64,000 nucleotides of DNA, taken from assembly GCA_039654915.1 (NCBI GenBank), contig CM077600.1:31803992-31867991 (forward strand). The letters run 5' to 3'. The notes under the pieces were generated by a model. The model searched no databases and was not told the origin of the DNA. It worked only from the letters and a program-made list of their open reading frames with translations. This DNA is from Aquilaria yunnanensis. Taxonomy: Eukaryota; Streptophyta; Magnoliopsida; Malvales; Thymelaeaceae. Positions 35,163-47,462 of this stretch are shown here, piece after piece. The position numbers and the translations under genes are program-made. Numbering within the stretch: position 1 is the stretch's first letter; each line of letters begins with the position of its first letter.

Positions 35163-35290
35163 AATAGCGTTTGTAATTAGCGTTAGTGATTAGCAAAACT
35201 TTGCTACCCAATAATGATGATTATAGTTTGATCACCATCAATGGATAGCAGGTGTCAATCACTAATTCTAATTACTAAGCCAAACAAACA
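35163..35290. repeat. Small foldback (MITE-like) next to the polygalacturonase start
   Basis: GTTTGTAATTAGCGTTAGTGATT at the left pairs, imperfectly, with the reverse complement of AATCACTAATTCTAATTACTAAGCC at the right. The loop includes ATAATGATGATTATAG. It lies in the probable promoter or leader of the polygalacturonase gene. Confidence 0.4.
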
Positions 35291-36842
35291 CTCTGTTTCT
35301 TCTACCCCTGGTAAGAAACTAACGGGACATTTTTCGACCAGGAGGTTTGTGCCTTTGGTGAGATAGTGCTTTATATACTCTTTTGTGCCTAACAAAATAA
35401 AACTGAATGTACTAATTTTTGTCTGTTGGTTGACGAACTCTACGGAGGGTTTAAGTGTTTTGCCTTTTTTTTTCCTCCTAGAGATTCTCTTTCCCTCATA
35501 AAGTTTTCCCTCTTCTTCTCCATATATAGGCATTATACCTCCATTCACTATTATATGCCAACAAATCAAATTTAGACAAACATTCCTCTCACATTAAAAA
35601 AATGGCTGAAAATAGGAATTTATTATTTTTTTACTGTCTTTTTTTTTCACGCTGCTTACATACATTATGTATAAGATTTCTATTGTTTTTTCATTATTGT
35701 GTTGATTATTTAATTTATGCCAATGGGTTATTCGTTGACATTTGGTTGAAAATTACCAAGTTCTTATGGATTGCTGAACAATGTTACTCGATCTGTCGAG
35801 TAATTTAACATTCAGGCCTTCTGCTTTGATGAAAAAGACTTTGTTTTTATAATTTGAATGAGAATTTATGATGTGGAAACTATATAAAATTATAACAACA
35901 TTCATTTTCTAATAAAAGATTTAAACTATTATTATTTGAAAAAATCAAATTTAATTTGACAAAAAGAAAATTAATCATCAACTAATCTGTTTAGATATAC
36001 AAAGTGCTAGTATGGAAAAAAAATTTATTTGTAATTTAAAGCAAACAATTTATGAGTTAGAAAAGAGGCTGTTTGTTTAGGGGTGGTGGCCTTTTGGGAA
36101 GATTGTATGAAAAAGCAACTATTCTATAGAAAAAAAATAAATGATCTAAGTAAAGGTATATATTGAGTAAAAAGATTAATTTTTTTTGCTTTCAAAATGG
36201 TCTATCAAAATTAAATTCCTCAAAAAAATAAAAAAATAAATCATTAGATATTTTAAAACTTTCTTTAGATTATCATATAATTTTTTTAACTTAATTTAAT
36301 TATGTAAATATTTTATTTAATTAAATATGTGGTTAGCAATTTACTAAATTTTTGAATGTACGAGCTAGCAGCAAGTGCGGTGATTATGCTGAAACAATGG
36401 AAGTTAAGTCTGAGTTTGTAATTTTACTTAGTAACTGAAGGCCTAACCCACACAATTTTGAAAACTTAGAGGATTATGTCATACTAAATCAAACTTTAAG
36501 GACTAATTCGTTTGAGTCACCAAAGTTGAGAGATCAATAGTGCATTTTGGCCTTTAATTGTTTAAAAGTCGACAATACTGGTTTGCAGGTAAGCCCAAAT
36601 TGCGCCGGCCCAAAGCGGAGGTTGCGGAACTAAACTCGCTCGCTTCTTGTCTTGAACTCCTGATGCCTCGTCCAAGAAGGCATCAGTCAGCTGAGGTCCG
36701 AGCCTCCGATACGGCTTTCTGTGTTCCTTCCCCTTTTCCCAGAGGTAACCCAAGTATTATTAATCAGCATAATTTTTCACTGATTACGAAATCCCAAGGG
36801 TGAAAAAATCTATTCATTTGAGATCCGTTACCCACGAACCCT
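35291..36842. other. Intergenic, no gene recognised
   Basis: AT-rich up to about 36550. From 36590 to 36800 the composition is balanced, with short frames on both strands that carry no recognisable domain. Confidence 0.4.
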
Positions 36843-37225
36843 GATGGCCGCAGAGGCTTCGAGTTTCTTCTTCCCAACGGAAGTTATAATTGGGGTTCTT
36901 TGCGAGCCCATCTCTCCTCAGATTCAGCAGCGTCTACAAGCAGTGCCGTGCCATGCTCGAAGAGAGCTACTTCTTAGACGTGTACAAAAACTCACTTCAC
37001 AACCTCTGCATTAGCCAAAGGTATGAAGCCGAAACGATTACACGAACCAAAGTCAAGTTTCGTGTAATAGTACACCGCAGTGGTCTAGTCATGGAGAAGA
37101 ACGAGACCACCTTGAAATACCGAGTCCAGAACCCCGCAACCCACCAAGTGCTCGACGACATTCCTCAACCGCATTCGAATTTCCGTTGGCAAGAACGCAT
37201 CTTGAACGCTGCGAGATCCTCCTAA
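36843..37225 (+). pseudogene. Gene-like remnant, unidentified
   Basis: Coding-like composition in AT-rich surroundings. A frame from ATG 36843 (MAAEASSFFFPTEVIIG..) stops after about 57 codons. A different frame stays open to 37225 with ..EESYFLDVYKNSLHNLC.. and ..RSGLVMEKNETTLKYRVQN... The switch between frames suggests a frameshifted remnant, but I do not recognise the family, and two unrelated frames remain possible. Confidence 0.25.
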
Positions 37226-38051
37226 TTGGTGCGGATGAGTAAGCAAAATTTCGGTTACACCCAAAATAAAATAACTGAAAAAAATTTCAGTTTTGAGTTA
37301 TTATTTTTAGATATAATTTCTGGTTTTGGTTATAACAAAAAGCTAATATAGAAATTCAATTAATTTTTTTGTTTGCTTCAATTAAAATTCAGTTAATAAA
37401 AAAAGCAGAATTTTTATTTTACTAGTATTTATGTTTAAGATTTGGAAATAATTATGCATGGGATGAATATTTGTTATGTGTATATATATGATGTTCGGTT
37501 TTGGAATGGATTATAAATATTTACTATATGTGATTGAAATGTGTGTTTAGATTGAATTATGTGATGAATGTTTAAAATTTGAAATGTATGTGTATAGAAT
37601 TTGGTTATTTCAATTAAAAATAAAATAATTGAAATTTTTTTGTTATTTCAGTTTTCTCCTATAGTTCGGTCGGTTATTTGTATATAAGAATGAAAACCGA
37701 ATAAATTTAGTTATTCGATTTTGGTTTAAATTGAAAAAAAAAAAAAAGAAAAGGAATAAGCACCCACTGGGGAAGAAGACGATTTCTCTGGCGGCGCCTG
37801 AATTCTACAAAATTTGAGAATTTCTGCCATTCAAGCACATATCCTCCTTCTTACTGGATGAAGGAGGGCAGCTCACATTGTGCATCACGCGGAGCAGAAT
37901 TACATCCGGAAATAGTATTTCCCCTGATTTAGTCTTTTATCGACTTGGATTCTGAGTGTTGCAAAAGGATTCATCTACCACCATATTTGTTCACAAGTTC
38001 TTCAAGCAAGATCATCTTTTCGTGTACTAAGATACGGCTTCTTTCGCAGAG
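37226..38051. other. Intergenic, AT-rich
   Basis: Strongly AT-rich from 37260 to 37750, with repeated TTTCAGTT/TTCGGTT-like motifs and an A-run at 37733-37745. No gene recognised before the broken frame at 38052. Confidence 0.4.
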
Positions 38052-38381
38052 ATGGTGGATAATAAGCTGGTGGTTGCGGTGCTGGAAGATCACGAGAAAG
38101 AAAAATGAAGCGACAGCAAGATTGTGGTTCCCCTGGAGCACGTTAAAACTGAGGAGGCTGTGGATCCATTTGAGCTTTCTAGTGAGGATCTGTGGTTTTA
38201 TTTGGACAACCAACGAACTTACATCTGTTATGATATTAACAAGAAGGACAGGGTGACTATGTCTGCATATGGATCTAAAGACAATAAGGAGGTTTGGCTT
38301 TGGGCCCAAGAAACCTTTGAGAAAGTGAAAAGGATGGAGTCTGGGGACAAGTTATCATCAGAAAGCATTTCCTGGAAGTGA
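38052..38381 (+). pseudogene. ORF with an in-frame stop, unidentified
   Basis: From ATG 38052 the frame reads 18 codons (MVDNKLVVAVLEDHEKEK), meets TGA at 38106-38108, and then stays open in the same frame to 38381 with well-formed protein sequence (IVVPLEHVKTEEAVDPFEL, SSEDLWFYLDNQRTYICYD, KEVWLWAQETFEKVKRM). Composition and charge pattern look like a real protein of about 110 residues. I do not recognise the family. The likeliest reading is a fragment or young pseudogene; internal initiation or a sequencing error at the TGA are alternatives. Confidence 0.4.
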
Positions 38382-40079
38382 AATGTTTAACACGGACTTG
38401 TATAAAGCAGCAAGTAGCCTGGTTTTTCTTCTATATTTTATCTGATATATCCTGTCTTAAAATCTGTTGACGAGAGAATTTTCATTCTTCACTGAGAATC
38501 CGCAAGATTAGATCACTTGTATTAAGCTTTTGTTTCGTCAAGGCAAAATCTTTTCGTAAAATTTTTTGGACGGTGCAAGGCAGATCACTGACAAATGGAG
38601 GACACTGGGCTGGGGATCAAAATTACGATCGAGCAAACTTGTATTTCAGAGACTTCTTTTAATATATCATCAAACTGTATATATACAATGTGTTATAATT
38701 GAAGAAAAGATTAAAACCAAAGTATCTGCAACAATTTTCCCAAGTACATAATTTCAATCTTACTTCATATATTGTATTTGGTGTAGGCCACGAAATTAAA
38801 AAGATTCTCTACCGTCTTATTAATTTTGCTTTAAGACCATAAAAACGTGCCGAAAGAGTTGTAGGTCAAGTCCTTTTAGCCATCCCTCACCAATACTTAA
38901 AATGCCACAATCAACTCAAAACCAGAATTAGTTGCCACTTACCACTCATTTTCCACCTTTAATGTTCTTTTTAGATATTTAGGGATGCTATCTAAAGCAC
39001 TCAGACTTGACTCTGTTCCTTGATTTCATCAGAGGCTTTGAACCTAATAGCCACACCAACCAACTCTCCTATTGGCTTTCCTCCACCTATAAACTTAGAA
39101 AAGAGATCCAGTTTTCGCCATCACGTTTGGATATGCTTTTATTGGCTTCCGAATGTAACTATAGGATTCTTTTCACCGGACTGCATCAATAATTACAGTT
39201 TATATATTTAGAGTACGTCAAAGGGCAAGAGATATTGTCTCCTTGCCATTAATAAATCATTTGAAAATCTAAGGTACCATGAAAGTTTGCCATCAAATCG
39301 ACCTTTAGAGCGTGTTTGTTTGTTTGGGTTAAGGCATTGTGTACATTTACAAAGATCAACGATGTGTGGCAGTAATGTTGTGAAGTTGTACAAGTAATTT
39401 TGATACTGCCAAGTTTTTTTTTTTTTTTGTTGTTTTGTTTTTTTATTGAATTGGCACTACTGTCAAATGATAATGGTAATTCACAGAAGTTTTTTTAATG
39501 CACATCAGGGTTGAAGATGAAAGAATTTGTGATCTGTCACTGTATGGCTAGTCACATGTTGAATTTAATGTTCTGAAATGGACATACACCTACATGTAAT
39601 GTTACTGCAAGTATGGGGCTGGAGTTGCACTTGCACCTGCGTTGGTCTAGTGATTAATATCTTAATGCTTGCAAGACCATGCATATCTATAGTAGTTAAT
39701 ATTGAAGCCCAGAAAGGGCTGAAGAATCATCTAGATTCCACCCATCAATGAAGGTCGTTGTTATTGACAGATTATTGTACTCCTCCTGTTTTACTACTAC
39801 ACTAGGTAAAATGAAAATAAACTACTTGTCCAAAAGCACACTTTCCATTCCCTTGGCGCAAGGGACAGTACCAATGGCAACAAAAGCACACTTTCTCGCT
39901 CGAGTGGAATTTGTAAGCATGAGTGCTTAACTCGAAAGCAAGTTGGATTTAGGCACAACATTATGGCCAAGTACTTTGGACACCTTCTTCCAAAAGTGCA
40001 AGTACTACTCATGCCCTAGAGTCATTTAGCACCAAACTTACACACTAAAGACTCCCCCATTCAATGAAAGTACAAGTTT
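38382..40079. other. Intergenic, no gene recognised
   Basis: AT-rich, with a T-run at 39413-39429. Short frames only, none recognisable. Confidence 0.45.
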
Positions 40080-41700
40080 TGTTACTCAAGTTAGCAGTCA
40101 AGTAGAAACCTTTCTATACACTCCTAGCCCTAATCTCAAGGTCATTGGAATTGGAGGACAGGTTCTACCGCCCTCTTGAATCCTACAAATGTCAGTCTGA
40201 CCATAATCTTAGCTTTTTCTTATGTTGATACTACCATCTTCTCGGCTTTTAATAACGTTAGTCCTAGAGTCATCTTAGCTATCATCCTTGTCGGCTTTAC
40301 CATTGTCTCAAGCGTTGCCTATTGCAACCGTCTTATCAATGATTTTGACAGCACCTCAAACATCTTCCCTTCCTCAAAATGGAGACACTAGTAGCACCCT
40401 TACTCCTCCAGCACCTCAACCACTAACTCAACCAGTCTTGCCTAGAGATAGTAGTTATCTTGCCTACACTCATTATATTCTACCCGATGCGGCACACTAG
40501 GGCACTCATCCACACACTTTGAAGTTGTCCCAATAGCCAACATGCCTCGATTGGCACATTACGCTTATCTTGCCCTTCTCCAGCAACCAATGGTCAACCC
40601 CTCTAATCTAGTTGCAACAAGTACTTGGACCTAGTGGAAAAAACTCTAGAAACTTTAAAATCTCAAAATGAAGCAATTAAGAAACTTCAATCCTTTTTTA
40701 TAGAAGCAAAGTAGTTACAAGCAATCAATACAACTTGAGAAGACTAATTGATGTGATGATTTGGATATAAACCATCAAGAGAAAAGAAAAAAAAAAACTA
40801 TCACTCCCCCGAGAAGGGGAAGAAACCCCAAAATGGCTGTAGTTGGGAGCTCCTATCATTGTCTTCCCCAAGGAAAGGGGAGGCTTCAAATGACAGTAGG
40901 AAAGGACCACCTACCATTGTCTCTTCAGACATAGAATACTTGAAATGGTGGTAGGAGTGACTTGATATCATCATCTCCTAAAGAGAATGGAGAGTTTGAA
41001 ACAACGATATGAAAGATCTCTCTACAGCCATTTCATCTAAAGGAAGCAACATCTCTAATACCATTATCACCTTTATGGAAGAAAGAGACTTAAACAGCAA
41101 TAAGGGGGATCTTTTTACCACCATTTTTTCAAAAGAAAGGATGCTTGATACGACAGCGCCATCTATGAGAAGAGGCCTTCTTATCACCATATCCCCCAAG
41201 AAAGGTGAGAGGCTTGACATGTCTATTGAGAATGGCAGAAAATGGTGATACCCATCCCGATTTTATTGGCTAGAGCAAGTCCGAAATGCTCAAATTGACT
41301 TATGGCTTAAAACAGTCTATAAGGGCCACAACTCATTCCCTTAAGAAAAGGGCACTTACAAGCCCCACCATAGGACGTGTATCTAATTAATGCTATGATT
41401 TAAAGGCAATAAAAAGTATAAAAGCCATCATAGTTCATTTGTGAGGTATGAGATCATTTCATTTGTATTTATCTCTTACATAGAGTTTGTACTTGCTTGA
41501 GCATTAGAGAATCTTTTGTAGGTCTCTATGTTACCTCTCCTAGCACATGGTCTCTACACTCCCTTTCCTAGCACGTGCTCATGGTTGGAGACTCACTTTC
41601 TAACATCAAAACATCTTACCGTGGTCAATGCATCATTGTACATCATTTGAGCTTTATTGATATTTGCCATGTAGGGGCCATGCACGATTACAATGACTAC
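40080..41700 (+). mobile_element. Degenerate LTR-retrotransposon remnant
   Basis: 40300-40720 is Pro/Gln/Thr-rich broken coding sequence of gag-linker character. 40800-41250 contains degenerate direct repeats around GAAACG/AAATGGTGGTAGG/CCATTATC units. From about 41250 the sequence looks like an LTR: TGATACCCATCCCG.., a TATAAAAG box at about 41416, then TGCTTGAGCATTAGAGAATCTTTTGTAGG, a pattern seen in the LTRs of large plant gypsy (Tat/Athila-type) elements. No partner LTR or target duplication was found, so boundaries are approximate. Confidence 0.35.
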
Positions 41701-42092
41701 TTATATAACTTTGGAAAGAGATGGTAAATTTTAGCCCTATGATATGCGTGTTGGCAAGGAAGGACCTGTTTTCTCCTCTGGGGTCCTTCGTCTGGCAAGG
41801 GTCTTCCAACTATTCGGCCAAGTTAGCTTGGTGCATCAAAAGGGAAACAAGAGATCAATATCCAAGAATTCACATCAAGAAAGAAAATTTTCATGTTTTT
41901 TTATAATAACTAAGTACGTCATCACTTCCTTAAGTTCATATTGAAAATTGTAAGAAAGTTTCATTAAAAGAATCATGGCCTAGTTATTGATACCAAATTT
42001 AACAAAGCAAAACCTAGAAGGAACAAGAGTAATCAAACAAATAGGGCCTTGCTGCAAAAAAATCTCCCCAATCCACAAACTAGACTCCCAGA
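41701..42092. other. Spacer before the hAT element
   Basis: No feature recognised apart from the 8-bp hAT target copy at 42085-42092. Confidence 0.4.
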
Positions 42093-42950
42093 TAGGGATG
42101 GCAACGGGGCAGATCGGGCGTGGATACCTCATATCCACCATCCACGCCCACGGTTTTTTTCATACCCGCCAACTCGCGAATATCCGTTAACAGGTAAAAA
42201 AGAGCACCTGCGCCTGCAACCGGTGGATAATCCAATCCGTGGGTAATCCGCGGTTTAAGCTAATTTCTCTTTCCCTCGTTGGCTACTTGGCTTGTTCTCC
42301 TCTCAAATTTGCAAATCGCAATGAAATGTCACCGTCAGGCATCGAGCGGGGCTAGCTAGCAATGCGGAGCCTCCGTGCCTGACAGCCTGAGCTTGATTTC
42401 TCCCTCTCGGACAAAACGTCGAACGAAGACGGAGAAAGTGAGTAGCGAAACGTGATGTTGCCGTCGGCGTCAGACGTGAGCACTGAGTAGCTGTGCGCGG
42501 TCGTGAGCAACGAAACGCGACAACAAGACGGCAAGGCGAGAGCGAGACCTCCCAATTTTTGATTCTCTGAAACCTAGCGCCGAATTGGCGAATTCCGAAT
42601 TCCAAATTCCAAATGAAACAATGAAGGGCCACGGAATCGACTCGAAGGCTGAAGTTGAACGTGTAAAGGTGTAAATACCAAATTAGCCATTTAAAATTAA
42701 GAGAAGTAACATTTGCATTAAACGTAAAATTGAAGTTTCAATGTTTCATATACTAGGTGGGTTTCATGAGTATGCGGGCCCAGATTTATCCGTGATGGAT
42801 ACCCCAAACTTGTCACCCACCCGCACCCGCCAGACGGGTGAAATTTTCTACACATGCACGCCCCATCACAAGTATTTTCACCTGTTTACCCGTCTATCAT
42901 GGGTGGATATCCGCAGTTTGTGGTTCTCGGCTACTCTATTGCCATCTCTA
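42093..42950. mobile_element. Non-autonomous hAT element
   Basis: Begins TAGGGATGGCAAC and ends TATTGCCATCTCTA, a standard plant hAT terminal pair. Flanking 8-bp copies are CTCCCAGA (42085-42092) and CTCCCAAA (42951-42958), 7 of 8 identical. Subterminal zones carry repeated GTGGATA/CCCGC motifs. The middle (about 42330-42640) is GC-rich and codes nothing recognisable; no transposase. Confidence 0.8.
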
Positions 42951-43128
42951 CTCCCAAATAAAGAAAACCACCCAAGCCTACAGACAGGAGTAAAATCCAT
43001 TCACGGTCCTTACCTTTTACTATCATCCTAATATAGTCCTTTATCTTAAATTTATCCTAATAAAGTCTTTTAACACGTATGTCACATCTCAATTGTAGTT
43101 TTTCCATCAATTTTAACATTAACTTTAA

Positions 43129-43411
43129 GGGTAAAATTCACCATGGGTCACCTAGCTTATTTTTTTGTCCTATCCGGGTACCTTACCTTTATTTTGTCCT
43201 AGCGAGATATCTTTCCTCTTATTACGCATCCTGTTCAGCTACTTTCCGTCAAATTGGTCGTTAAATTGGATGAAAAATGATGAAGTGGCATTAAATAATA
43301 CTAAAATAAACTTAAAATGACAACTTCAGTCCTTAAACTATTTCAATTACTAATTCTATCCCTTAAAGTTTCACTTAAGCCAATTCTACCCCTCTCATCC
43401 CGTTCACCGCC
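43129..43411 (+). repeat. Left TIR of Pack-MULE
   Basis: Pairs with 44583-44864 with few differences and short indels. Both copies contain the segment ACAACTTCAGTCCTTAAACT. Confidence 0.9.
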
Positions 43412-43548
43412 ACCTCCCACGCTTCTCCTCCGTCATTTTCAGGACATTCGTCATTTTCAGGGTTCCTCTCTCTGTCTTTGTCTCTTGGGGTTCTCTGCTA
43501 CGGTTTGTGGAGGAGTGGCAAGCTGCTGCTGCTGCTGACGCTGCAATG

Positions 43549-43911
43549 CGCGAAGAAGACTCGGAAGGGAAGCTCGGTGTTAGCCTCAAACGAAACATCT
43601 TGCAAGTCACGAGAGAAATCCTCCAGACCCACATTTCGGACGTCTGTTTACAAATCCTTCTACTTTCGGAGAAGATTCGAATTGGGCTTTCGGTATTGCA
43701 GAAGAAAGTGTTCGGCAAATCGAGAGAGACCCAAATCGACGTGCCAAACTTGAAGTCCGTGGTGCATCATTTCTGCTTGCCAACCTCCGGCCGGCTGTTG
43801 ATCAGAGAGATTTTGAAGGGTTTAAAGCTGGGAGGAAAGGACGAGGAGGCCGCTCTGATGACGGTGCATAGGTTCGGGAACCAATCCTCTGCTTCGCTGT
43901 GGTATGATTTT
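43549..43911 (+). pseudogene. KCS C-terminal fragment, plus strand
   Basis: Reads REEDSEGKLGVSLKRNI.. through SVVHHFCLPTSGRLLI to TVHRFGNQSSASLWYDF. This is the C-terminal third of a 3-ketoacyl-CoA synthase (ER enzyme of very-long-chain fatty acid elongation). The usual active-site HAGG after HFC is replaced by PTSG, as I would expect only in atypical members. The plus-strand frame continues to 44337, but past 43911 it reads the antisense of the other fragment and is meaningless. Confidence 0.85.
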
Positions 43912-43922
43912 CTCTCTTGTTT

Positions 43923-44540
43923 TCAATTGGTGAGCAAGACGGCGGCGCTGCCCATTTGGAAGACACAGTTGAGAAGCAGTCTGGATCGCTCGCGACCCGG
44001 ATACCAACCCGTGGACAAGATTTCGGTGCTTAGAATGACAACGTTGGAATTTTTGTGGGTTTTGAGGAGGATCCGGGCCAAGTCAATGGCCACAATGCTG
44101 GCGCTGCACCCCATTCCGGAGAGGTTAAAGCTCTTAGTGTCGCTTCTCATGGAGAAACGGTTGATGAGCATGGAGGAGAGAGAGGGGGAAGGGCAAAAAC
44201 CGCTGCAGTTGACGATGAGAATGTCGATTTGGGTGGGAGAAAGATGGGTTTTGGCCAAGAGATGTTCGAAAACATCAAACAGAACCATCTGGGCTTCGGC
44301 AGTCGATTCGCGTTGGATGGATTTTGGAGGAATGTAATGTAGAGTTGGAGGGAAATAGGTCTCTGGGCCGAGTCCGGAGGAAGCAAGGGTTTTGGCCATG
44401 AAATCGACACTTTCTTGTTCGAAGTCTGGGATCATAGAGACGTGTTCGAGGAAGGCAGAGAAAGGGGCTCTGCAGAAGTTGGGGTGCCGGACCTGTTGCA
44501 AGTCCCGCGGATTCGACAGCCCGACCCACGTCAGAAGCAC
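43923..44540 (-). pseudogene. KCS N-terminal/middle fragment, minus strand
   Basis: About 205 residues of the catalytic core of a 3-ketoacyl-CoA synthase: [48 protein letters not shown], then the active-site Cys in SFNLSGMGCSAS, and STEILS..GSAAVLLTN. It lacks the N-terminal membrane segments, and its natural C-terminal continuation lies next door in reverse orientation. So no enzyme can be made. Confidence 0.92.
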
Positions 44541-44582
44541 CTGGGTCTCCGTCGCTAGGCGCTGCGAGCGACAGCAGCAGCA

Positions 44583-44864
44583 GCGGTGAACGGGATGAGA
44601 GGGGTAGAATTGGCTTAAGTAAAATTTTAAGGGTTAGAATTAGTAATTGAAATAGTTTAAGGACTGAAGTTGTCATTTTAAGTTTATTTTAGTATTATTT
44701 AATGCCACTTCACCATTTTCCATCCAATTTAACGACCAATTTGACGGAAAGTATCTGAACAGGATGCGCAATAAGAGAAAAGGTATCTCGCTAGGACAAA
44801 ATAAAGGTAAGGTACCCGGATAGGACAAAAAAATAAGTTAGGTGACCCATGGTGAATTTTACCC
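44583..44864 (-). repeat. Right TIR of Pack-MULE
   Basis: Reverse-complement partner of 43129-43411. Confidence 0.9.
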
Positions 44865-47462
44865 TTAACTTTAATTTCACCTTTTACCCAAACTATTTCT
44901 TTCTCTCTCGAATTTCTCTCGTCTTTTTCTCTGAAATTTCCGATGTCCACCGCTCGACGTCGATAGCCACCCACCGCAAAAATCCAAGCCTCGCTGTCTT
45001 CACCGTTGACCGTTCAACGCAGCCTCCACCCCTCTGAAAAGCAAATGAGGTTGGATTTCAGGGAATCGGCCATAATCAAAGAATCATAGGAGATTTGGGG
45101 AAGATTTTGGGGATTTGGGATTGTAGTGTTGTTTGGAAAATCGAAAAAATCGAAGATGGAGCAGGAAATTGAAGATGGAGGCCGACAACCATCTTGGAGC
45201 TCCGCCACCATGCTGCTCTAGAATCTCAGATCCGTCTTGAAATCTTGCACGACGTCCCTCACAAGCCTCTGGAAAGGGAGCCTCCAGTTACTGATGCCGA
45301 ATTCCCGGTAGCCTTCGTCGCTAGCTGCTTCTGTGGCGCTGGGGTTGGTTAACACCGTTTTTGTCTAACCAATGTCCAGTTTGCTTGGTTTCCCGGACAC
45401 CTCACTGCCAGTCAAACAAACGCACATGTCTAAGTAAAGGGTGGAAGAGGGGGCCAATTGGGAGCATCGGATTGGTAGTGGGGAAGATTGGGTTATTTAA
45501 TTTTTTAAGTGCCTAAAATTATGTTTTTTTTTTGTAAATTTAAGTTTAAGATTTATTATTTTCCTAATCTTAGCACTTATTGTCATGCCATGTGGCATTG
45601 TGGGATTGAACAGGGTATTAAATGTCATGTATGCATTTTCTATTAAAAATAACACAAAAAATAATTGGTATGACTTAAATAGAACATTCTGTTTAAGTTA
45701 AGAGATTTTAATAGTTATTTTTAGTATTAGAAGACCAATTTAAAACAAACCAAATAGTAAGAGACCAAATTTGAATTTTATCCCTGCAAATGGAGTTAGT
45801 AAGACATGCACCCTAACCAACTAAGCTAAGCTACAATGCAAGATTTTGAACTTGGCTTAGTGGTGATGACTCATATGTGTTCCTTCTTTTGAACTTGATG
45901 AATTTTTTTATACAGGGAAAGGATGTAAGGATTATAGTATATAACTAGAATAAAGATTAAGTGAGTTGCTGCTTTGTCATGGGCTTATGGTAAGGATGGA
46001 ACTTAAAGGGGCAAGAGGAATGCTAGCCTCCAAAACTAATTAAAAGTCATTTATTATCCTATAGTTATCTATTGTACAAATAGAATAAAATAAGGGAAAG
46101 TAAAGGTGTTGCCCCTCCATGCAAGGGCATAGCTAGAAATCGAGTCTACGAGGCAAGGGCAAGGGTGGTTATTAACATATTTAAAATTACAATCAATAAT
46201 AAAAAATATCAAATAATATTATGCACAAACTCATGAAATTTGAAGTTCTACAATAATTAAGTTTAATTAAAAAATTCATGACATTAAATTTTAATACGAT
46301 GCTTCTTTGAGTCTCAAATTCCAAAATCATATACTAAAAGCAATTGAAATCAAAACTAAAATAATAAAAAATCAAAATTAAAAATTAAAACAATCAAAAT
46401 CGAATTAAAATCAAAATCATATGAATAAACCTAGATTGGTAAAATCTAGTTCAATAGTTCAAGCACTACCTGTGCTAACGTTGGAATTGATCTCCTAAAC
46501 TATAATAGACTCTACTATGATTGACAAGCCAAGAAATTATCTTTTGTCAATTGGTACAAAATTATGGCAATCAAGGGCGTAGTTCATAAGTGGCGTGACA
46601 AAGGCTAGAAGTGGGTGGGACCTGGGTCTTCTCTTTTCTAATTTTTTTTGTTCGTGAATTGAGTGCCAATATGTTGTTTTATTTTTTTTCTTTTATTTTT
46701 TACAAAAAAGGTTAAAATATACAATTGTCCATTATTAACTTCAAACTTTATAGATAAGTATCTAATTTTAATATTATTACAATTTTATATCATAGTAACC
46801 AGCCCCCTAATAAAAAAATTTTAAAAATTTTAGGAGGCCATGGTCCCTCCTTGGCCATTAAAAGTTACGCCTCTACCTCTGTGTAAAAAGTTAAAGTTAA
46901 GAATTATAGTGTAACTTATGTAACTTTTAAAAGAGTAAAAGCAATAAAAGACCTTAATTTATAATAACTATTTCTTTATGACCAAATTACATAAATCTCA
47001 CCAAAGTTTGAAAATTTAAAGTTTATTGATCCTATTTTTAAAATGCACAGTTTTCTCATTCAAATAATGGAAAAACTGTTTTATATTATCTCTAATTTGT
47101 TTTTCCAAAATGTACAAGATACCGTATATTGATTTTTGGCTTCAAAAAATATTTACCAAGTTGCCCCCACCGGCTTATGGGGTTGGTGCCTGCTGGTTGT
47201 GGGAACGAAGTTGATGCCAGAAACAGTGCACAGTTTCTTGCCAGTTGTGGATTCTTTTCTTTGAAGTTTCTGCCCTTTTTTTTCTTGGAAAAACAAAGAC
47301 GGATTTATATGGTTTTTTGTTCCAAAAAGAGGAAAAAAGACGGATTTGTATGTTTCAAGGTATTATCTTGAAAGAAGAAAGAATATAATATGTAAAGCTA
47401 ATTTGTCTAAATTAAGGTTTTCTTCAAACAGAAAAGAACAAATAAACTCTCAGATAGTTATG
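44865..47462. other. Intergenic with transposon-like debris, no gene
   Basis: 44880-45430 has mixed GC content with gene-leader-like and worn coding-like sequence but no consistent frame. 45480-47130 is AT-rich. Between about 46120 and 46880, motifs such as CAAGGGCATAGCTAG and the reverse of AGAGGTAGAGGCGTAACTT hint at an old terminal-repeat element that I cannot delimit. Confidence 0.35.

Larger units (their letters stand above)
43129..44864. mobile_element. Pack-MULE carrying 3-ketoacyl-CoA synthase sequence
   Basis: Terminal inverted repeats of about 280 bases (43129-43411 and 44583-44864) start GGGTAAAATTCACCATGGGT. A perfect 10-bp direct duplication TTAACTTTAA flanks them (43119-43128, 44865-44874), matching Mutator-like elements. 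The 1.17-kb interior is GC-richer than the arms and consists of two KCS pieces in opposite orientation, listed separately. No transposase is present. Capture of host exons by a MULE is well known in plants; the inverted arrangement of the cargo is the odd part. Confidence 0.9.

Noticed and set aside
38106..38108. The in-frame TGA as a selenocysteine codon
   Set aside because: Land plants lack the selenocysteine machinery; a broken gene or internal start is simpler.
43507..44337. 276-codon plus-strand ORF as an intact gene
   Set aside because: Only codons up to about 43911 match KCS; the rest is the antisense of the minus-strand KCS fragment. It is a chimera inside a Pack-MULE, not a gene.
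42985..45785. A second, outer TIR pair enclosing the KCS Pack-MULE
   Set aside because: 43000-43080 and the reverse complement of 45700-45785 look similar in style, but I could not align them convincingly or find a target duplication.
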